This document shows, piece by piece, positions 50,576 through 60,269 of a DNA stretch of 64,000 nucleotides. This DNA is from Stomorhina lunata. Lineage: Eukaryota; Arthropoda; Insecta; Diptera; Rhiniidae. Under the pieces are notes generated by a model. That model saw nothing but the letters and a program-made list of their open reading frames with translations, had not been told where the DNA came from and did not search any database. Position numbers and translations under genes: made by a program. The stretch's first letter is position 1; every line of letters begins with the position of its first letter. Where the stretch lies: the NCBI GenBank assembly GCA_933228675.1, contig OW121740.1, positions 6,017,442 to 6,081,441 of the forward strand. Direction: 5' to 3'.

Positions 50576-51524
50576 GTTTCTGAATTAGAATAAAAGCGAT
50601 AAATTCTCTTTTTATGGGACTTTTCGAAGCGACCATACGGCAAATCAATGCATGGAATTGCAACATCTTTATATTACAGAGTCTTTGGCTTAGGTAATTG
50701 GAACCGAATGATACCAATTGCAACAAATTACCAAAATTTTTTTGCTTAATACAATAAAGAAACTATCCTTTAACATGGCCTTAATCCTGTCTTTTCAATG
50801 ATGTGAACCACATGCTGAGTAATTTTACTACAAAAACTTGTTCTTCAAAGTAATTTATTAGTTTTGAGTTAATTTCCTCGATTAGTGTCAGTTGTCATAT
50901 GTTAAGTTGCTAAAAAAATCCTCTTGATTTGTCGCCTAAAAAGTTTTCCCAAAAACATTTGTCAGACATATTGTCTATATACGAATAAGTATATGTGGCC
51001 CAGTTTTTGTTTTTAATATTCTTCTAATGAATTTGACATGAGAAGGACCACAGATTTTCATAATTAAGAGATTCTAAAATATTGTCGTTATTTTTGTTTT
51101 TATTGTGTTTTTCAACAAAAAAAAAGAAAAAAACTTAATATAAATGCCAAAGTAGTAAAAAGAAAAAGATGAAATCAAAATCAACAACATTAGCAAATTA
51201 CTTTAACAGCATGTTTCCATTTTCTCTTTTCTTCCTCGAAAGAAAAAGCAAAAATTTGAAAAATAGCGGGATGTTGATAAAATGTCCAAACAGCGGAAAC
51301 GGAAGGATATTGTAACGGAACAAATATCTCTTCTGCTGTGCTTCTGCTCTGCTACAAAAGGTCGTTTATTCATTTTCATACTTAAAAATATTATTAACTA
51401 AAAATTGTGTTTTTATATAGTTACACTAGCCAACAGCCTAAATTGCATTCAAGTTAAACTATTTTTTTATGTGTTACGGTTTCCTAAGTAAAAAACTTCA
51501 GAAGTTTAATTTTTTTTTTATTTG
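50576..51524. other. no gene seen
   Basis: Unique AT-rich sequence between a minisatellite and the next mobile element. No frames or motifs. Confidence 0.55.
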
Positions 51525-51645
51525 TATACCATAATTGATTTTGAGCTGATGTTTGTAACGCATCAGAAAAAAATTTAGTATACTGATCGACTCAGATTTA
51601 CTTCCTTTGTCAATTTAACTATGCCCTTCCGGTTGGCTAAATATC
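51525..51645. repeat. relic of the ATACCC-ended element
   Basis: GAGCTGATGTTTGTAACGCA, then TTTAGTATACTGATCGACTC and GCCCTTCCGGTTGGCTAAAT, resemble the inner left part of copy A (GTGCTGATGTATGTAACGCA, TTTAGTATACC, GTCGATTTAGCG). No ends remain. Confidence 0.5.
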
Positions 51646-51699
51646 AATTTTAGTGTGATCAATGCTCAGTTCGTAACTTTAAATATAATTAAATAAAAT

Positions 51700-54480
51700 T
51701 TTGAAACAGGGGATACATCGCCGCATTCGATATCAATAGAAATATAAGATATTTCAGAAACATTTGTGTAGCATACTTTTGGGATAGTCTTAATAATATA
51801 TAACATACAAGCAGACGTAGGCAGCCCATACCAGCAGAAGACGAAGAATTTTTGTAATTTTCGTAAATACCACGATTATTAATGAAACTCGTGAAAATGA
51901 GTATTTAAAGCATTCAGTTGGGATTTGGATGTTGGCAAAGTCGGTTGGTACCGCCTTGTTAAAGTAAATACACAAGAAACAAAATCAAAATTTAATTTAT
52001 AGCAATAAAGTATACGGTTCGAGAGAACAAAGAAGTATAATCTCGATCATTGTTGCCACTATTATTTTTGTAACAATTGTTTGAAATAAATATAACCGAA
52101 TTGGGAATATTTTTCAAAAAACAGAAATTAATTCAAATATTAAACATTTTTAGATCTTTCATATAAAAAAATAGATATTAAAAAATATATAAAAAATAGG
52201 TATTTTTGGATAAAAATATTTTTCGTTGGAAAATTTTCCAATGAAAATTATTTTTTATAGAAAATTTTACAATAAAAATGTTTTTCTATAGAAAAATTTT
52301 CGATAAAAAAAAATTCTATAGAAAATTTTTTGAAAAAAAATTTTTCGATAAAAAAAATTTTTAAGAAACAAAAAAAAATTTTTATCAAAAAATTTTCTAT
52401 AGAAATTATTTCTTTGAAAAATGTTTGATAAAAAAATTTTCTACAGAAAAATTTTTTATGAAAAAATTTTTTAAACAAAATTTTCTATAGAAAAATTTTT
52501 GATAAAAAAAGTTTTTTATAGAAAAGTTTTTGATCAAAAAATTCTATAGAAAAATTTTTGATAAAAAATTTCTATAGAAAAATTTTTGATAAAAAATTTC
52601 TATAGAAAAATTTTTGATTAAAAAAACTTTCTATAGATAAATTTTTGTTAAAAAAATTTCTATAGACAAATTTTTGATAAAAAAATATTTTTTTGGAAAT
52701 ATTTTTGAATAAAAATTTTCTATAGAAAAATTTTTGATAAAAAATTTTCTATAGAAATTTTTTGATAAAAAAATTTTCTATAGAAATTTTTTGATAAAAA
52801 AATTTTATATAGAAATTTTTTGATAAAAAAATTTTATATAGAAATTTTTTGATAAAAAAATAGAAATATAGAAATTTTTTTATCAAGAAATTTCTATAGA
52901 AAATTTTTTGATAAAAAAATTTCTATAGAAAAATTTTTGATAAAAAAATGTTTTATCGAAAAATTTTTGTATAGAAAAGTTTTTGATAAAAAGTCTTGTA
53001 TAGAAACATTTTTGATAAAAAAAATTCTGTATAGAAAAATTTTTGTTAAAAAATTTTATACAGAAAAATTTTTTATAAAAAAATTTTGTATACAAAAATT
53101 TTTTATAAAAAAACTTTCTATAGAAAAATTGTTGATAAAAAAGTGTTCTATAGAAAAATTTTTGATCAAAAAGTGTTCTATAGAAAAATTTTTGATAAAA
53201 AAATTTTCTATAGAAAAATTTTTGATAAAAAAATTTTCTATAGAAAAATTTTTGATAAAAAAATTTCCTTTAGAAAAATTTTTGATAAAAAGTTTTCTAT
53301 GGAAAATTTTTGATAAAAAATTTTCTACAGAAAAATTTTTGATAAAAAATTTTCTATAGAAAAATTTTGGATAAAAGAATTTTCTATAGAAATATTTTTA
53401 ATAAAATATTTTGTATAGAAAAACTTTTGTATAGAAAAATTTTTGATAAACAAATTTCGATATATAAATTTTCTATAGAAAAACTTGTGATAAAAAAAAA
53501 TTTTCTATAGAAAAATATTTAATAAAAAATTTTCTTTGGAAAAATTTTTGATAAAGAAATTTTTTATAGAAAAATTTTTGGTAAAAAAATTTTCTATAGA
53601 AAAATTTTTAATCAAAAAAATTTTCTATAGAAAAATTTTTGATAAAAAGAAATTTCTACAGAAAAATTTTTGATAAAAAAAAAATTTTATAAAAAAATTT
53701 TTGATAAACAAATTTTCCTTAGAGAAATTTTTGAAGAAAATTTGAAAACTTTTTGATAAAAAAAATTTTTATAGAAAAATGTTTGATAAAAAAAAAATTC
53801 TATAAAAAACATTTCTATAAAAAAAATTTCTATAAAAAAAATTTTAATTAAAAAATTTCTATCGAAAAATTTTTGATAAAAAATTTCTAAATAAAAATAG
53901 AAAAATTTTTGATAAAAAATTTTGTATAGAAAAATTATGATAAAAGAAATTTCTATAAAAAAATTCTTTAAAAAATTTTCTGTAGAAAAATTTTTAATAA
54001 AAATTTTCTTTAGAAAAATTGTTGATGAAAAAATTTTCCATAGAAAAATTTTTGATAAAAAATTTTCTATACAAAAATTTTTAATAAATAAATTTTCTAT
54101 AGAAAAATTTTTCATAAAAAAATTTTCTATAGAAAAATTTTCTATAAAAAAATTTTCATTAGAAAATTTTTAATAAAAAAAGTTTCTATACAAAAATTTT
54201 TGGGAAAAAAATTTTCTATAGAGAATTTTTTTTTAATTTTCTTTAAGATTTTCCATAAAAAAAATTTTAATAAAAAATTTTCTTTAAAAAAATTTTTGAA
54301 TAAAAAGTTTTCTATAGAAAAATTTTTGATGAAAATATTTTTGATAAAAAATGTTCTTTAAAAAAGCTTTTGATAAAAAAAATTTCTATAGAAAAATTTT
54401 TGTATGTTACAAAATATTTGCTTTAAAGTCTGAGTTTCCGATCGATATCGAATGTGGCGATTAGACCCCTAATTTTGTTC
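51700..54480 (+). mobile_element. element carrying an internal TTTTCTATAGAAAA array, copy 3 (most complete)
   Basis: The left end block (CAGGGGATACATCGCCGCAT, 51708) and the right end block (GATCGATATCGAATGTGGCG, with ATTAGACCCCTAA, ending near 54472) are inverted relative to each other. They enclose a unique flank of about 450 bp (GCAGACGTAGGCAGCCCATA; AATACCACGATTATTAATGA; GGTTCGAGAGAACAAAG) and a 2.2-kb minisatellite. The total is about 2.8 kb. No transposase is visible, so it would be non-autonomous. Confidence 0.72.
52190..54405 (+). repeat. 30-bp minisatellite, TTTTCTATAGAAAA family
   Basis: About 73 copies of GATAAAAAAATTTTCTATAG plus AAAAATTTTT, best preserved at 53100-53350. Open frames of up to 142 codons on both strands (for example 52937-53359) are products of the ten-codon period. 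Confidence 0.97.
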
Positions 54481-55019
54481 AATTATATAAAATTTTATAA
54501 AAAAAAAATTCTAAGCCAACCAATTTAAAGCAAATTAAATTTCGACCGCTTTAATAATTAGAAAACTATAATATAGCATGTATATATATAAAAAAACTGG
54601 TGATCAGATGAATAAAGTGAAAATGAAATTTATATTTTTTAAATTCCTTTTTCACTTTATTTAAGCAAAAAATTAAATTTTGTAAACTAGTGTTACCTTA
54701 ACTTCTCCAATATTGTAACAGATTTATTATTTGTTGATTTTCTTATATTAAAAACTCATTACAAAATTTAATAGTCTAGTCATAGTCCAATCATTATCTC
54801 ATTATCTGATATCGAAAACAATTAAATTTTTTATTGAATATGTTAAGCTAAACTGTTAATGATAAACAAGTTTGTTAATATAACACCCCCTCTTAATTGG
54901 CCATAATGTGTAAATATCTAATTAACTTTTATATTTACATTGTTAACATTTTTGATAATGATGATGATGTTGTTGTATATATTTTAATAAATTGTTTATT
55001 ATTTTTGGTTTCTTTGCAG
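54481..55019 (+). other. intron sequence upstream of the TM1 exon
   Basis: AT-rich DNA ending in the acceptor of the first recognised receptor exon. No upstream coding exon could be identified here. Confidence 0.6.
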
Positions 55020-55155
55020 ACCGAACAATTTGCCGTTTTATGGATTCTATTTACGATAATCGTTTTGGGAAATTCGGCGGTGCTCTTTGTAATGTTTCTC
55101 AATAAAAATCGTAAATCAAGAATGAATTATTTTATCAAACAATTGGCCTTGGCTG
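55020..55155 (+). CDS. CCAP-R: CCAP receptor, internal exon with TM1
   Basis: This exon encodes 45 residues plus the first base of the next codon. It holds transmembrane helix 1 with the conserved GN pair ([13 protein letters not shown]), then the basic first intracellular loop (NKNRKSRMN) and the start of TM2 (YFIKQLALA). The acceptor is a clear pyrimidine tract ending TTTGCAG at 55019; the donor is G|GTAAGT after 55155, so the exon enters in phase 0 and leaves in phase 1. The protein is a peptide-activated class A GPCR of the plasma membrane; in flies CCAP acts on ecdysis behaviour, wing expansion and heart rate (family knowledge). Only four residues precede TM1, so the extracellular N-terminus must lie in an upstream exon. 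An ATG-initiated reading through the acceptor is possible from 54897, but that stretch is intron-like and I do not take it as the start. I name the receptor from memory of the Drosophila protein; a close paralogue is the alternative. Confidence 0.93.
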
Positions 55156-55943
55156 GTAAGTGTTAAATAAAATTCAATTCATTTATTAACAATTAACACA
55201 ATAATAAAAAAGGTATTTAGGCTAAAATGGGGTTATGGATTTTGTATTCAAAGCCCAATTATTTAGTTTTGACCTTTTGATTTGATAAGAGGATTTAGAC
55301 AGATAATTAAATTTAATTCGCTTACATTTAATTAAATGTAATTTTGTTTATGCTGACATTTAGGCCAGACTATCAAATTGTCTCTAATGAAGTCCTGTTG
55401 CTAGAAATAACAATAATATCCTGTTTTTTGACATAAATGTCCTTAAGTTGTTGCAACACGTGTAAGTCTAATATAAATAAGTTTTTGAAAATAATGACAT
55501 CAAAAGAACACCTGACTCCATTACTCTAGAATATTTTTAACATAACTTTATGACAGAGTCATTGTGTGATAGTTCAATTTCCAAATTCCTCAGACCATTG
55601 TGCAACCAATAAATAGGCCTATGCATTGCAATAATTGCCCATCAGAAAGTCTATAGTCTAGAGTTTTAATCTTTGTATTTATAGATCTAGGCAGACACGT
55701 TTTAAGGTGTCTAGTTTTTCTTACTGAAGCAGCAAAAAAATTTCCCAGTTTCTATTCAATTTTCCCCCAAGGACTCATTGCCAAAAGAGCCAAATATTTA
55801 TATGAAAATACTTAACGACTTCTTTTGTATTAAAACCATTTTTTGTTATGGATCCATTTCCATCATTATAAATATTCGTGCTTATTTTTGTTGCTATTGT
55901 ATTTTTAATATATTTATTTCGTCCTTTTTCTTTTATTTGTTAG
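55156..55943 (+). other. CCAP receptor intron 2
   Basis: A 788-bp GT-AG intron between the TM1 and TM2-TM3 exons. It is ordinary AT-rich sequence with no recognisable repeat or gene. The 123-codon ORF that starts at 55778 is intron sequence read into the next exon. Confidence 0.85.
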
Positions 55944-56141
55944 ATCTTTGTGTTGGTTTGTTAAATGTTTTGACTGACATCATTTGGCGCATAACAATAT
56001 CCTGGCGAGCCGGTAATGTGGCGTGTAAATTGATACGTTTCTCTCAAGTCTGTGTTACGTATTCATCGACATATGTTCTGGTGGCCATGAGCATTGACAG
56101 ATACGATGCCATTACACATCCAATGAATTTTTCAAAGTCAT
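55944..56141 (+). CDS. CCAP-R: CCAP receptor, internal exon with TM2-TM3 and DRY motif
   Basis: The acceptor TTTGTTAG precedes 55944 and the donor T|GTAAGT follows 56141; the exon enters and leaves in phase 1. The split codon at its start makes the conserved TM2 aspartate (LALA-D-LCVG). The 65 whole codons give TM2 ([18 protein letters not shown]), the extracellular-loop-1 cysteine at exon residue 27 (NVACK), TM3 and the G-protein-coupling motif DRY at exon residues 51-53 ([13 protein letters not shown]), then intracellular loop 2 ending NFSKS. This is the most conserved part of the receptor. The intron downstream carries a 1.4-kb 12-bp satellite. Confidence 0.95.
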
Positions 56142-57755
56142 GTAAGTAATTCAACCATAAATGGCTAAGAGAAAATATGAATTTAAGAAAAGCTTTTTGA
56201 TAAGAATGAAAAATTTAAATATAAATTAAGAGATAAGTGTATTTTTTTGTCCACGTCTTAGTAAATGTTTTATTCTAAGCTTTAGTCTATGTCTTAGTCT
56301 ATGTCTTAGTCTATGTCTTAGTCTATGTCTTAGTCTATGTCTTAGTCTATGTCTTAGTCTATGTCTTAGTCTATGTCTTAGTCTATGTCTTAGTCTATGT
56401 CTTAGTCTATGTCTTAGTCTATGTCTTAGTCTATGTCTTAGTCTATGTCTTAGTCTATGTCTTAGTCTATGTCTTAGTCTATGTCTTAGTCTATGTCTTA
56501 GTCTATGTCTTAGTCAATGTCTTAGTCTATGTCTTAGTCTATGTCTTAGTCTATGTCTTAGTCTATGTCTTAGTCTATGTCTTAGTCTATGTCTTAGTCT
56601 ATGTCTTAGTCTATGTCTTAGTCTATGTCTTAGTCTATGTCTTAGTCTATGTCTTAGTCAATGTCTTAGTCTATGTCTTAGTCTATGTCTTAGTCTATGT
56701 CTTAGTCTATGTCTTAGTCTATGTCTTAGTCTATGTCTTAGTCTATGTCTTAGTCTATGTCTTAGTCTATGTCTTAGTCTATGTCTTAGTCTATGTCTTA
56801 GTCTATGTCTTAGTCTATGTCTTAGTCTATGTCTTAGTCTATGTCTTAGTCTATGTCTTAGTCTATGTCTTAGTCTATGTCTTAGTCAATGTCTTAGTCT
56901 ATGTCTTAGTCTATGTCTTAGTCTATGTCTTAGTCTATGTCTTAGTCTATGTCTTAGTCTATGTCTTAGTCTATGTCTTAGTCTATGTCTTAGTCTATGT
57001 CTTAGTCTATGTCTTAGTCTATGTCTTAGTCTATGTCTTAGTCTATGTCTTAGTCTATGTCTTAGTCTATGTCTTAGTCTATGTCTTAGTCTATGTCTTA
57101 GTCTATGTCTTAGTCTATGTCTTAGTCTATGTCTTAGTCTATGTCTTAGTCTATGTCTTAGTCTATGTCTTAGTCTATGTCTTAGGTTATGTCTTAGTAT
57201 ATGTCTTAGTATATGTCTTAGTCTATGTCTTAGTCTATGTCTTAGTCTATGTCTTAGTCTATGTCTTAGTCTATGTCTTAGTCTATGTCTTAGTCTATGT
57301 CTTAGTCTATGTCTTAGTCTATGTCTTAGTCTATGTCTTAGTCTATGTCTTAGTCTATGTCTTAGTCTATATCTTAGTCTATGCCTTAGTCTATGTCTTA
57401 GTCTATGTCTTAGTCTATGTCTTAGTCTATGTCTTAGTCTATGTCTTAGTCTATGTCTTAGTCTATGTCTTAGTCTATGTCTTAGTCTATGTCTTATTCT
57501 ATGTCTTAGTTTATGTCTTAGTCTATGTCTTAGTCTATGTCTTAGTCTATGTCTTAGTCTATGTCTTAGTCTATATCTTAGTCTATGTCTTAGTCTATGT
57601 CTTAGTCTATGTCTTAGTCTATGTCTTAGTCTATGTCTTAGTCTATGTCTTAGTCTATGTCTTAGTCTATGTCTTAGTCTATGTCTTAGTCTAGTTTTAT
57701 TTAAGGAAAATCTTCATTACTTTAAAATATATTTCTCCTCTTCTTTTCATTACAG
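56142..57755 (+). other. CCAP receptor intron 3, mostly 12-bp satellite
   Basis: A 1,614-bp GT-AG intron splitting the receptor between intracellular loop 2 and TM4. About 88% of it is the TCTTAGTCTATG array (56281-57694). Non-repetitive sequence is limited to about 139 bp at the 5' side and 61 bp at the 3' side, the latter with a good pyrimidine tract before the acceptor. Confidence 0.9.
56281..57694 (+). repeat. 12-bp satellite array (TCTTAGTCTATG)n inside the CCAP receptor gene
   Basis: About 118 head-to-tail copies of a 12-bp unit. Most are identical; scattered variants include TCAATG near 56515, 56659 and 56887, and a variant patch near 57185-57210. The same unit, in the same orientation, forms the array at 34854. 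Single diverged copies (for example GTCTTAGTAAATG near 56255) lie just before the array, which may mark where it grew from. Confidence 0.97.
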
Positions 57756-58302
57756 GGAAACGTGCACGCCACCTTGTCGCTGGCGCCTGGATAGTCTCCG
57801 CTCTCTTCTCCCTGCCCATACTCATGCTGTACGAAGAAAAACTAATACAGGGTCAAACACAATGTTGGATCGATCTCGGCTCACCCTGGGCTTGGCAAGT
57901 CTACATGAGTCTGGTGGCGGCCACACTCTTCGCCTTTCCCGCTCTCATTATATCCGCCTGCTATGCCATTATCGTGAAAACAATTTGGGCCAAAGGTTCC
58001 ATATTTGTACCCACCGAAAGGGCGGGTTTCAGTAATAACACCGCGCGGAGAGCCAGTTCGCGTGGTATCATACCTCGAGCTAAAGTGAAAACTGTCAAAA
58101 TGACTTTTGTCATAGTCATCGTTTTTATTGTGTGTTGGTCGCCCTATATAATTTTCGATCTGCTGCAGGTCTTTGGTCACATACCGCAGACACAGACGAA
58201 TATAGCGATAGCAACATTTATACAAAGTTTGGCGCCTTTAAATTCAGCGGCAAATCCTTTGATCTATTGTCTATTTTCGTCGACGGTCTTTAGGACTTTG
58301 AG
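57756..58302 (+). CDS. CCAP-R: CCAP receptor, large exon with TM4-TM7
   Basis: The acceptor is TTCTTTTCATTACAG ending at 57755; the donor is AG|GTAATT after 58302, phase 2. A split TGG codon at the start restores the TM4-side tryptophan. The 181 whole codons encode TM4, extracellular loop 2 with the bridge cysteine at exon residue 36 (QTQCW), TM5, a basic third intracellular loop ([27 protein letters not shown]), TM6 with CWSPY at residues 126-130, and TM7 with the NPLIY signature at residues 166-170. The exon is clearly richer in G+C than its flanks, as expected for constrained coding sequence in this AT-rich DNA. No frameshift or premature stop is seen. Confidence 0.96.
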
Positions 58303-58745
58303 GTAATTATTGGAAATGTTAAAAATTATATTAAGTTTATGAAAGTTTTGATCATATAGGGCAAATATTTATTTGCTAAATATAATTCAATACGAGGGCA
58401 AAATATTAAAAATTCAAATATATCTGTGGCTTGGTGCTAAAAGGACCAATGTCAGTTTTCGGCTGTTTTGAGTTAATAATTGCATTAGACTCCCTTAGTT
58501 GGCTCCAATAACTTATCTGTAACTTAACTCAGAATAGGTTTATAAGAGTTTTAATCAGTTTTATTGCTATGAATTTATATGGAGAATAAAAATTTAAATC
58601 AAATTTTCTCAAAACAATTTTTTTGACATTGGTCCTTTTAGCACCAAGCCACAGATATTAGCTTTGAACCTTTTCAAGCAAATATTCGTGACTTGAGACT
58701 GAATATTTTTAGCACTTTTTTTTAATATCTTCTTTTTCTTTCCAG
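58303..58745 (+). other. CCAP receptor intron 4 with an inverted-repeat insertion
   Basis: A 443-bp GT-AG intron. A 239-bp element with inverted ends (58420-58658) makes up over half of it. Confidence 0.88.
58420..58658. mobile_element. short inverted-repeat element (MITE-like) in intron 4
   Basis: The left end (58420-58454) reads ATATCTGTGGCTTGGTGC and continues TAAAAGGACCAATGTCA. The right end, finishing at 58658, is its reverse complement over about 35 bp. The interior of about 170 bp is AT-rich and non-coding. A diverged copy of the right half lies at about 44305-44402. The form is that of a non-autonomous DNA transposon; I could not fix a target duplication. Confidence 0.75.
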
Positions 58746-58980
58746 TCGCTTTCCACCCTTCAAGTGGTTTACCTGCTGCTGTAAGTCCTATCGCCACAAT
58801 TCCACCCAAAATCGTTGCAACACAGTGGGGCGCCGCCTGCACAATAGTTGCGATTCCATGCGGACCTTAACTACCTCTCTAACAGTGTCGCGACGCTCGA
58901 ATAAAGGAAATGCGCGCGTGGTCATCTGCGAAAGGCCTAAATCGAATTCAATCAATCACAATGCCATGTCAGAGGTATGA
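58746..58980 (+). CDS. CCAP-R: CCAP receptor, terminal coding exon (helix 8 and cytoplasmic tail)
   Basis: The acceptor is TTTCTTTCCAG ending at 58745. The first base completes a serine codon with the AG left by the previous exon; 77 further codons and a TGA stop (58978-58980) follow. The start [14 protein letters not shown] fits amphipathic helix 8 plus a cysteine cluster of the kind that is palmitoylated in GPCRs. The Ser/Thr-rich stretch ([14 protein letters not shown]) is a plausible phosphorylation and arrestin region, by inference. The tail ends ICERP...AMSEV. I found this exon by translating the joined frame; no ATG-initiated ORF covers it. Confidence 0.92.
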
Positions 58981-60269
58981 TAGCAGCAGCACTGTGCGCG
59001 TTGTTCCAGTGTCATATTGTATCGTTCAACGCGTTTTACGCCTCTGGAATATGTTTGAGATTTTGGTTTTGAAAGGGATTAGATTTAGGATGTGTTTTAG
59101 ATTTAAGGAATTAATTTAATTGAAAAATTGTGAATTTATAAAAAATAAAAATTTGGTTGTTTTCCAAATAAAAACAAAGTAAAACCTCATTTAAAGCTAG
59201 TCAACAGTGTCTGTCAATAATGTAAATATATAAAGAAATTTTTGTAAAAATGGAATTATTTTATAGATTTCGTATTACCTAATTTACCCTAATTTAAGAC
59301 AATAAATTAAATTTTTTCTTAAGATAAATTCCCTTTTAAAATTTTGAGTTTATTTCAAACTAAAATTGGATTATTCACAAGGTGTAGTTCTGTGTTGTAA
59401 TATTATAAAGTTATAATACTATAAATAGCAAAAAAGTTTTTAAGAAACCTTAATTTTAAAGATTTCTTATATAATCAAAACAAAATGTTGTAACTTTAGA
59501 TTTAGGATATTACAGCTTGTGAATCCCCCAAATATCGTAAATGTCTTGTATAAATGTTTGTTGCTCTACTCAGACTGATCTTTAAGAAAATTGTATTTTT
59601 AGTAAAAAATCTTGTATATTTTCCCTTAAAAAAAATTCCTGCACAGTTTGTTTTAAAAAAAACTATTAAAGGGATTCACCAGTTGTTTTGTCATTTGTAT
59701 AGTCATAAAATCATTTATAGTCAAATACTCTAAAATAGCTTTAAGTGTATTTATAGTAAAAAACTCTAAAGATTCATTTAAAAACTCGAAAACTTATTTA
59801 AAAACTTTATAATTTTATGACTTTGTGACACTACAACATCGTAACACACCTTGTGAATCCTTTAATTTTAGCTCTAGTATTAGAAAAAAAAAACTGCGTA
59901 TTAAAAGTTTTACACTAAGATTTCTCTCTCAGAGTTGTGCTTTTGATAAATATAAGAATTTATTAATTAAATTTAATATAAGAATTTTTATTAAACAAAC
60001 AAAAAATATCTGTAATATATCAATTATGAAATTATTTAAACTAATTATAAAACAAATATTGAAATATATGTAAATTCTCCATTTGTATGTAAATTTTTCA
60101 AATGCTGTAAATTGTGTTTAAAATAAATTTCTTGATTAAAACATAAAATTTCTTGTTGTTTTTAATTAAAACTTGATCATCAATTAAAATTATTTAATAA
60201 CGATTGATGTCAGGTTGTCACCTACAGAAATTCTTAAATATAAACAAACATTTTGATTATCTTAAAAGA
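58981..60269. other. 3' UTR and downstream flank of the CCAP receptor gene
   Basis: AT-rich sequence after the stop codon. Apart from the candidate AATAAA signals near 59144-59172, no gene, repeat or element is recognised. Confidence 0.55.
59144..59172 (+). promoter_or_regulatory. candidate polyadenylation signals of the CCAP receptor gene
   Basis: Two AATAAA hexamers, at 59144-59149 and 59167-59172, lie about 165-190 bp after the stop codon. They are positioned for a short 3' UTR. In DNA this AT-rich such hexamers occur often by chance, so the call rests on position only. Confidence 0.35.

Noticed and set aside
52937..54173. Open frames of 140 and 142 codons in the 52-54 kb array
   Set aside because: Same ten-codon minisatellite artefact as at 41-43 kb, with the same FSIEKFLI-like repeats.
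54897..55019. ATG-initiated extension of the TM1 exon as the true receptor start
   Set aside because: The extension is hydrophobic intron translation. A clear TTTGCAG acceptor sits at 55019 and the family has a different N-terminus.
55778..55943. ATG-initiated extension of the TM2-TM3 exon
   Set aside because: It is intron read-in. The acceptor at 55943 and the split aspartate codon join perfectly with the previous exon.
57881..58225. 114-codon frame on the - strand opposite the TM4-TM7 exon
   Set aside because: It is a shadow of the conserved coding strand with no family resemblance.
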